A stretch of DNA of 64,000 nt from an uncultured Muribaculaceae bacterium (GTDB lineage: Bacteria; Bacteroidota; Bacteroidia; Bacteroidales; Muribaculaceae): assembly GCA_910586895.1 (NCBI GenBank), contig CAJUIW010000002.1, forward strand, positions 70,860-134,859, in the 5' to 3' direction. A program made the translations under genes and the position numbers. Under the pieces are notes generated by a model. That model was not told where the DNA came from. It searched no databases and was given only the letters and a program-made list of their open reading frames with translations. Within the stretch, counting starts at the first letter, position 1. Each line of letters begins with the position of its first letter. Below, one piece after another: positions 58,810-64,000 of this stretch.

Positions 58810-61557
58810 TCAATGGGCTTCAAGCCAGTTGCGTCCGGTGCCGGCGGATACCTCAAGGGGTACAAGTCCGTTGTAAGCGCCGGACATTATGCCGGTCACC
58901 AAGTCGGAGAGCTCCGTCAGCTCGTCAGGGACAACATTGAATATCAGTTCGTCATGTACCTGCAGTATCATGGTGGAGCGAAGACCGCGCCGCTTCATTT
59001 CATCGCTGATTCTTACCATGGCGAGTTTGATGATATCGGCTGCAGAGCCTTGCAGAGGCGCATTTATGGCATTTCGTTCGGCATATCCGCGCACTACGGC
59101 ATTGCGGCTGTTGATGTCCGACAGGATGCGCTTACGCCCCATGCGTGTGGTGACGTAGCCTTGTGTGCGGGCCTGTTCTATGCTCTGCTCCATATATTGC
59201 TGTATGCCAGGATAGGTATTGAAGTAGTTGGTGATCAGTTCCTTTGCTTCCGAGCGTGGAATGCCGAGGCGCTCCGACAGTCCGAATGCCGATATGCCGT
59301 AGATGATGCCGAAATTGGCGGTTTTTGCTGCACGGCGCTGATTGTCAGTCACCTCGTCCAATGATTCGTGGTAGATCTTGGCGGCTGTGGCGCGGTGGAA
59401 GTCAGCTCCGGATAGAAATGCGTCCACCATCCCTTCGTCAGCGCTGAGGTCGGCCATCAGGCGAAGCTCTATCTGCGAGTAGTCGGCGCTCAGCAGTATG
59501 TTGCCCGGCTCGGGTATGAAAGCCCGGCGTATCTCACGTCCGTCATCTGACCTGACCGGTATGTTCTGCAGGTTCGGATTGGTCGACGATATACGGCCTG
59601 TGGCTGTCACAGTCTGGTTAAAGGATGTATGTATTTTCCCGGTAGCCGGGTTGACAAGTGCCGGAAGGGCGTTGATATATGTGGTGAGGAGCTTGCGCAG
59701 TGCACGGATTTTCAGAATCAGGTCGACGAGCGGATGCGCGCGGTGCTTCTCCAGAATCTCCTCAGTAGTGGAGTAGGCGCCTTTCTTTGTGCGTTTCGCT
59801 TTCGGGTCAAGCGCCAGTTTGCCAAAAAGAATTTCGCCAACCTGCATGGGGGAGCTGATGTTGAATTCCTCGCCGGCCAGCTGGTAAGCCTCTCTCTCCA
59901 TATCGTTGAGGCGAGCCGTGTAAGCGCGTGACAACTCGGCAAGGTCAGGGATGTTGATGCGGACGCCCTCCCACTCCATTTCGGCAAGCACGCGTACAAG
60001 CGGCATCTCAATATCTGTGGCCAGCTGTTGCATCCCTTCGCTGATGATATTGTCGCGGAGTATCGGGTAGAGTATAAGCACCTGCGAGGCTATGGCCGCC
60101 GAGCGGGTGGCTATCTCTTCCTGTGTGGGGATGGTCTTTGTTGGCAGCGGGTCGGGGAGAATCTCTCCTGTGGTGGAGAGCACCACATTATCAATGGTGT
60201 GGCGTTTCTCCGGATCGATAAGATAATGTGCTACTGCAATATCGTAGTATTCCGATTCGAGTTCAATCCCGTCATTGCGGAGCAGCATTATCATCCGCTT
60301 TACGTCGGCGCTCACCGCAAGCGGTGCCCCGGGAGCGAATAGTGGCGAGAGTATAGCCAACATCTCCTGACGGTTGCTGCCTGTAAGTGGGATGTAGACG
60401 GTCTCGGTCCCTTCGGCTGCCACTGCTATCCCTTCGATGTGAGAAGTGACCGGTTCGGCCGAGGTGGCGTAAATCTCCACACCTATGGCTTTGGCCTGCG
60501 ATGCGAACTGAACCGCGCGGGCTACCTCCTCTTCTGTGCAGGCCGTATGGTAGATTGTATCTGTCTTTATAGCCGGAACTGTTTCCGCTTCAGGCGCGGT
60601 ATTGTCGAAGTCGAATAACGATCCTTGCTGCGGACCAGATACCGGCTGTGGTGCCGTGGCTGATGTGGAAGGCGCCGTATCGGCATCGAGGCGCTTCAGG
60701 AAAGTCCGGAATTCCAACTCGCGGTATATCTTTATCAGCTCATCGATATTCTCCTCGCGTCGTATCAGGGTATCGGGGCTGATATCTCCGAGTGGCACTT
60801 CGGTATTGATGGTGACAAGCTCCTTGGAGAAACGGATCTGCTCGGCATTATCCTCAATTTTCTTTTTAAGCGCACCTTTGAGTTCCGCGGTCCCGGCCAG
60901 CAACTTTTCCACGGAGCCGAACTGTGCTATAAGTTTTGATGCAGTTTTTTCGCCAACTCCGGGACATCCGGGAATATTGTCGCTGGCGTCACCTTCGAGA
61001 GCCAGAAGGTCAATGACCTGACGCGGATTGCTGATGCCATAACGCTCGCATACCTGTTCCGGACCGCGCACCTCAAATCCCTCGCCTCGGAGAGCGGGGC
61101 GGTACATGAACACATGGTCAGTCACCAGCTGGCCATAGTCCTTGTCCGGGGTCATCATATATGTAGTGTACCCCTCCTTTTCAGCCATGCGCGACAGTGT
61201 GCCTATGACATCGTCAGCTTCATAGCCCTCCTTTTCAATTATAGGAATCCGGCGCGCCTCAAGGATCTGCCTTATATATGGAATGGAGGCTGTGATATCC
61301 TCGGGCTGCTTGTCGCGCTGGGCCTTGTATTCGGGATACATTTCATGGCGGAACGTATGTCCCCCCGTGGGGTCGAAACACACGGCTATGTGTGTCGGGT
61401 TCTCCTTGCGGAGAATTTCATCAAGGGTGTTGACAAATCCGAATATCGCTGAGGTGTTGAGCCCGAACGATGTTGTGCGGGGCGAACGTATCAGGGCATA
61501 ATATGCACGGTAAATCAGTGCGTATGCATCAAGCAGAAACAAACGTTTTTCTTCCAT
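58810..61557 (-). CDS. polA: DNA polymerase I, proofreading site apparently lost
   Basis: A 915-residue protein. The 5' nuclease is complete (LDAYALIYRAYYALI, EADDVIGTLS, TPDKDYGQLV). The polymerase domain is complete: motif A SADYSQIELR, motif B RRAAKTANFGIIYG, motif C QVHDEL. The middle 3'-5' exonuclease domain keeps the fold (gapless match to the E. coli protein around VYIPL and RNDGIEL), but all metal-binding acids are changed: E. coli D355, E357, D424 and D501 correspond to Glu361, Tyr363, Met422 and Ser486. Start at 61557 (MEEKRLFLLDAYAL); 39 upstream codons overlap the promoter and are rejected. Confidence 0.96.
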   Translation of the reverse strand: MEEKRLFLLDAYALIYRAYYALIRSPRTTSFGLNTSAIFGFVNTLDEILRKENPTHIAVCFDPTGGHTFRHEMYPEYKAQRDKQPEDITASIPYIRQILEARRIPIIEKEGYEADDVIGTLSRMAEKEGYTTYMMTPDKDYGQLVTDHVFMYRPALRGEGFEVRGPEQVCERYGISNPRQVIDLLALEGDASDNIPGCPGVGEKTASKLIAQFGSVEKLLAGTAELKGALKKKIEDNAEQIRFSKELVTINTEVPLGDISPDTLIRREENIDELIKIYRELEFRTFLKRLDADTAPSTSATAPQPVSGPQQGSLFDFDNTAPEAETVPAIKTDTIYHTACTEEEVARAVQFASQAKAIGVEIYATSAEPVTSHIEGIAVAAEGTETVYIPLTGSNRQEMLAILSPLFAPGAPLAVSADVKRMIMLLRNDGIELESEYYDIAVAHYLIDPEKRHTIDNVVLSTTGEILPDPLPTKTIPTQEEIATRSAAIASQVLILYPILRDNIISEGMQQLATDIEMPLVRVLAEMEWEGVRINIPDLAELSRAYTARLNDMEREAYQLAGEEFNISSPMQVGEILFGKLALDPKAKRTKKGAYSTTEEILEKHRAHPLVDLILKIRALRKLLTTYINALPALVNPATGKIHTSFNQTVTATGRISSTNPNLQNIPVRSDDGREIRRAFIPEPGNILLSADYSQIELRLMADLSADEGMVDAFLSGADFHRATAAKIYHESLDEVTDNQRRAAKTANFGIIYGISAFGLSERLGIPRSEAKELITNYFNTYPGIQQYMEQSIEQARTQGYVTTRMGRKRILSDINSRNAVVRGYAERNAINAPLQGSAADIIKLAMVRISDEMKRRGLRSTMILQVHDELIFNVVPDELTELSDLVTGIMSGAYNGLVPLEVSAGTGRNWLEAH

Positions 61558-61565
61558 ATCGGTAG

Positions 61566-61573
61566 CAAATGTA
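61566..61573 (-). promoter_or_regulatory. -7 promoter element of polA
   Basis: TACATTTG on the minus strand, 8 nt before the polA ATG. An inverted repeat GTTCC-ATTCA-GGAAC lies just upstream at 61585-61599. No standard -33 was found. Confidence 0.5.
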
Positions 61574-61625
61574 CAACTTTTTTTGTTCCATTCAGGAACA
61601 ATATGGACTATATGTAAGGAAAATA

Positions 61626-61655
61626 TTGCGGTTATGATAATAATGGATATCTTTG
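61626..61655 (+). promoter_or_regulatory. Promoter of the outer-membrane protein gene
   Basis: TTG (61626-61628), a 19-bp spacer and TATCTTTG (61648-61655). The ATG follows 39 nt later. Confidence 0.75.
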
Positions 61656-61694
61656 AGGCGCAATTATTATTCACTTCTTAAAATAGAAATAGCT

Positions 61695-62324
61695 ATGAAA
61701 AGAGTAAAAGCAATGGTCCTGGCACTTGCCGCCCTGTCAGTCGCTCCGGCAATATCGGCATCGGATGCCTCTCAGCCGTACAACCGTGTGACCGCCATGT
61801 ATTCCAACAGAAGCTACGGCGATCTGTCGACAAATGGTTTTGAAATAGGATATGTCCATGGATTCAGCCTTACCGACAAGCTTCCCCTGTTTTTCCAGAC
61901 AGGTGTCAAGATGGATATGGGTTTCAAGGGTTACAGCGGATCAGATATGTGGGACAATGATTTTGTGAAAGCTGATCTCAACCTCACAACCATGAGTTTT
62001 AGCGTGCCGCTTGATCTGGCTTACAATATAGCTATAGGAGGTGTGTCAGGAGTGTCGATATCTCCATATATCGGCCTCAATGCCAAGCTCAACGCCCTTG
62101 CTGATGTCAAGGCAAAAGCAACAGTAGGCTCGCAGAGCGCCAGCCAGACGGAAAGCCTGTTTGACAACGGCATGCGCCGCTTCCAGCTTGGCTGGCATAT
62201 AGGCGCCGGACTGAATATCGACTGCCTGTATATCGGCCTTCAGTATGGCACTGATTTCATCGCTGTTGCCGAAGATGGCAATCATACACCCACGGTATCG
62301 GTTGGAGTAGGATATAATTTCTGA
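61695..62324 (+). CDS. Outer-membrane beta-barrel protein
   Basis: A 209-residue protein with signal peptide (MKRVKAMVLALAALSVAPAISA). The mature part shows alternating hydrophobic strands with aromatic ends and closes with VSVGVGYNF, a C-terminal Phe as needed for barrel insertion. It is like the small OmpW/porin-family barrels of Bacteroidetes; the ligand is unknown. Start at 61695 is set by the signal peptide. Single gene with promoter and terminator. Confidence 0.85.
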   Translation: MKRVKAMVLALAALSVAPAISASDASQPYNRVTAMYSNRSYGDLSTNGFEIGYVHGFSLTDKLPLFFQTGVKMDMGFKGYSGSDMWDNDFVKADLNLTTMSFSVPLDLAYNIAIGGVSGVSISPYIGLNAKLNALADVKAKATVGSQSASQTESLFDNGMRRFQLGWHIGAGLNIDCLYIGLQYGTDFIAVAEDGNHTPTVSVGVGYNF

Positions 62325-62353
62325 TTACAATATATATTCAAATGTGTCAACAG

Positions 62354-62380
62354 GAGGGTTCGCAAGAGCCCTCTTTTTTT
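62354..62380 (+). terminator. Terminator of the outer-membrane protein gene
   Basis: GAGGGTTC-GCAA-GAGCCCTC, an 8-bp stem with a tetraloop, is followed by seven T. Confidence 0.92.
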
Positions 62381-62431
62381 GATTACGCCAAAAATATTGA
62401 AGTATATTGGCGGGATTTTGCAAGGATTTTG

Positions 62432-62439
62432 TACTTTTG
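62432..62439 (+). promoter_or_regulatory. -7 promoter element of the polyprenyl synthase gene
   Basis: TACTTTTG lies 18 nt before the ATG at 62458. A TTG at 62407-62409 gives a 22-bp spacer, slightly long. Confidence 0.55.
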
Positions 62440-62457
62440 CACTTCATTAATGAACAA

Positions 62458-63432
62458 ATGAACGCATTAGAAGCCATCCGTAATACCATAGCCCCGGAGC
62501 TGGAACAGCTCAACAGACGCATCGAGCAGTCGCTCTCTTCGGAGAACACGCTGATGAAACAGGTGGTGGAAGGCTATCTCAAATCCAAAGGCAAGCTTAT
62601 CCGTCCTATTCTGGTCATTCTTACCGCTAAACTGTTTGGAGCGGTGAATGATCGCGTCATAGCCTCGGCCTCAGCGGTAGAGATGCTACATAACGCTTCG
62701 CTGATTCATGACGATGTGGTGGATGACTCACGTACACGCCGCGGCCGCCCTACGGTAAATAGCGTGTGGGACAATCATATAGCTGTCCTTGTAGGGGACT
62801 TCTTCGTGTCCAATGCCCTGCAGCTTGCCATATCCACAGGGGATATCCGCATAGTCGATTCATTGGCCAACCTCGGTAAGCTGCTTTCGCTTGGAGAGAT
62901 TGACCAGATATATAATGCACGTTATCATTGTCTGGATGAAAAGGCTTACTTTGAAGTGATAAGCCGCAAGACGGCATCGCTGTTCGTGTCATGTGTCAAG
63001 ATGGGGGCTTATTCCGTAGGTGAAGATTCTGTCCGCCTTGAGAGCATGTGCCGCTTTGCCGAATTGCTGGGACTGTGTTTCCAGATAAAAGATGACATAT
63101 TTGACTACTTCGAGGACGAAAAGATAGGCAAGCCTACCGGAAATGACCTCCGCGAAGGAAAAATAACGCTTCCGCTGCTGTATGCCCTCAGTCGTACCGA
63201 CATGCCGGAGCAGAAGGATATGCTTGCGCTGTCGCGTAGGGAAGAGCTTGATACAGAAGATATCAGTACACTTATTGAATATGCCAAGCGTGCCGGAGGT
63301 ATCGAATATGCCTATGACACCATGAAGCGTTTCCGCGACGAGGCCCTGCATCTGCTTGATGACTTCGAGGAGTCCGATACGAAGAATGCTTTCCGTGACA
63401 TATTCGACTATATAATAATCAGAGAAAAATAA
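62458..63432 (+). CDS. Trans-polyprenyl diphosphate synthase
   Basis: A 324-residue isoprenoid synthase. The first aspartate-rich motif is DDVVD at residues 85-89 and the second is DDIFD in FQIKDDIFDYFED; KGKLIRP near 45 and GKPTGNDLREGK near the second motif are further hallmarks. It extends allylic diphosphates with isopentenyl diphosphate, probably for the menaquinone side chain; chain length cannot be told here. Start at 62458 is chosen over an upstream extension that reads the promoter. Confidence 0.93.
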   Translation: MNALEAIRNTIAPELEQLNRRIEQSLSSENTLMKQVVEGYLKSKGKLIRPILVILTAKLFGAVNDRVIASASAVEMLHNASLIHDDVVDDSRTRRGRPTVNSVWDNHIAVLVGDFFVSNALQLAISTGDIRIVDSLANLGKLLSLGEIDQIYNARYHCLDEKAYFEVISRKTASLFVSCVKMGAYSVGEDSVRLESMCRFAELLGLCFQIKDDIFDYFEDEKIGKPTGNDLREGKITLPLLYALSRTDMPEQKDMLALSRREELDTEDISTLIEYAKRAGGIEYAYDTMKRFRDEALHLLDDFEESDTKNAFRDIFDYIIIREK

Positions 63433-63456
63433 AGATTTAAATAATTTTAATGATTG

Positions 63457-63490
63457 CAGGCGAGGTGGCTACCCACTTCGCCTGTTATTT
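63457..63490 (+). terminator. Terminator of the polyprenyl synthase gene
   Basis: CAGGCGAGGTGG (63457-63468) pairs with CCACTTCGCCTG (63473-63484), one G-T wobble, followed by TTATTTT. Confidence 0.85.
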
Positions 63491-63495
63491 TGCAC

Positions 63496-63503
63496 TATAT
63501 TTG
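63496..63503 (+). promoter_or_regulatory. -7 promoter element of the NamZ-like gene
   Basis: TATATTTG ends 5 nt before the ATG at 63509. No -33 TTG at the expected place. Confidence 0.5.
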
Positions 63504-63508
63504 TAACT

Positions 63509-64000
63509 ATGAACAGAATTGCATCATTTTTATTTCTGCTGATGCTTCCGCTTGTGCTTCTTGCCGAAGTGACTGTGGGGGCGGCACGCACTGACCGTTA
63601 TATCCCTGAGCTGAAGCGTGAGGGCAAGCGCGTGGGGCTTTTCACCAATCACACCGGGATGGTGGGCGACAGGCATACGCTTGACATTCTGCTTGACAGC
63701 GGGGTGAATGTAACTACTATTTTTACGCCCGAACATGGCTTGCGTGGAACGGCCGATGCCGGCGAGCATGTGGCCGGAGGGGTCGACAAAGCCACCGGTA
63801 TTCCGGTGGTGTCGCTCTATGGCAGCGCTGCACAGCGCAGGCCGTCGGCAGCGGTGATGGATAAGATTGATGTCATAGTGACGGACATTCAGGATGTGGG
63901 ACTGCGTTATTATACGTACTACTGTACGATGCTCGACCTGATGGAAGCTGCCGCACAGTATGGCAAGCAGTTCATGATTCTTGACCGCCCGAATCCTAAC
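63509..64000 (+). CDS. DUF1343/NamZ-like exo-muramidase, N-terminal 164 residues (cut by window end)
   Basis: The gene runs off the right edge; about 164 residues are visible. Signal peptide (MNRIASFLFLLMLPLVLLAEVTVGA), then the DUF1343 core: GLFTNHTGMVGDR, IFTPEHGLRG (Glu and His of the active site region), SLYGSAAQRRPSA, IVTDIQDVGLRYYTY and ILDRPNPN. NamZ enzymes (GH171) release N-acetylmuramic acid from peptidoglycan fragments, giving a cell-wall recycling role. Transcribed from its own promoter. Confidence 0.9.
   Translation, partial: MNRIASFLFLLMLPLVLLAEVTVGAARTDRYIPELKREGKRVGLFTNHTGMVGDRHTLDILLDSGVNVTTIFTPEHGLRGTADAGEHVAGGVDKATGIPVVSLYGSAAQRRPSAAVMDKIDVIVTDIQDVGLRYYTYYCTMLDLMEAAAQYGKQFMILDRPNPN

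Noticed and set aside
62325..62549. 74-codon minus-strand open frame
   Set aside because: It overlaps the terminator, promoter and beginning of the polyprenyl synthase gene and has a low-complexity Ser/Leu product.

Overview
The window is a 64 kb piece of a chromosome from a Bacteroidales bacterium, most likely Muribaculaceae or a near relative (inference). The sequence shows repeated Bacteroidetes-type promoters (TTG, 19-20 bp, TAnnTTTG), type IX secretion regulators (PorX, PorW/SprE), the gldE-gldD pair, secreted proteins with short C-terminal sorting-like tails, DUF4491 and DUF3737 proteins, and a GadC/glutaminase acid-resistance pair. Gene density is high, neighbours often overlap as ATGA, and I see no rRNA operon, insertion sequence, CRISPR array or prophage.

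Layout. 1-6.8 kb: end of a secreted protein, then the recF-DUF721-thioesterase operon, an M6 metalloprotease and a surface lipoprotein. 7.0-9.0 kb: an AT-richer, translationally coupled three-gene cassette (winged-helix regulator, nucleotidyltransferase, metallophosphoesterase) behind a promoter that carries a 26-bp palindrome; this is the best candidate for an undescribed defence or toxin-antitoxin-like system. 9.2-16 kb: a glycoside hydrolase, an inverted-repeat cluster, tRNA-Lys, gldE-gldD-PPTase, a hairpin-rich small transcription unit, an S24 repressor with a TPR protein, and two tRNA-Asn genes. 16-31 kb: DUF3737-MATE-MalY, an unknown secreted protein with a patatin-like lipase, S41 protease-mfd, a serpin lipoprotein, and glsA-gadC.

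31.2-39.1 kb: a seven-gene operon, aroA to an Imm17-like protein, carrying the T9SS genes porW and porX plus tsaE. 39-44 kb, minus strand: xerD, a conserved hypothetical, a YfhO-type membrane protein and an M28 peptidase. 44.4-46 kb: a TPM/zinc-ribbon protein and DUF4491. 46-61.6 kb, almost all minus strand: hflX, an ABC transporter, a lipoprotein, asnA, mdh, a flavodiiron protein, pdxB, a membrane protein, purD, an RNA methyltransferase and polA. 61.6-64 kb: a beta-barrel protein, a polyprenyl synthase and the start of a NamZ-type muramidase.

Connections. RecF, Mfd and PolA cover DNA repair and replication; PolA appears to have lost its proofreading active site. PorX, PorW and the secreted proteins with C-terminal tails fit one export pathway. 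GlsA and GadC would act together in glutamine-driven acid resistance. All functional calls rest on reading motifs by eye; no database search was run.
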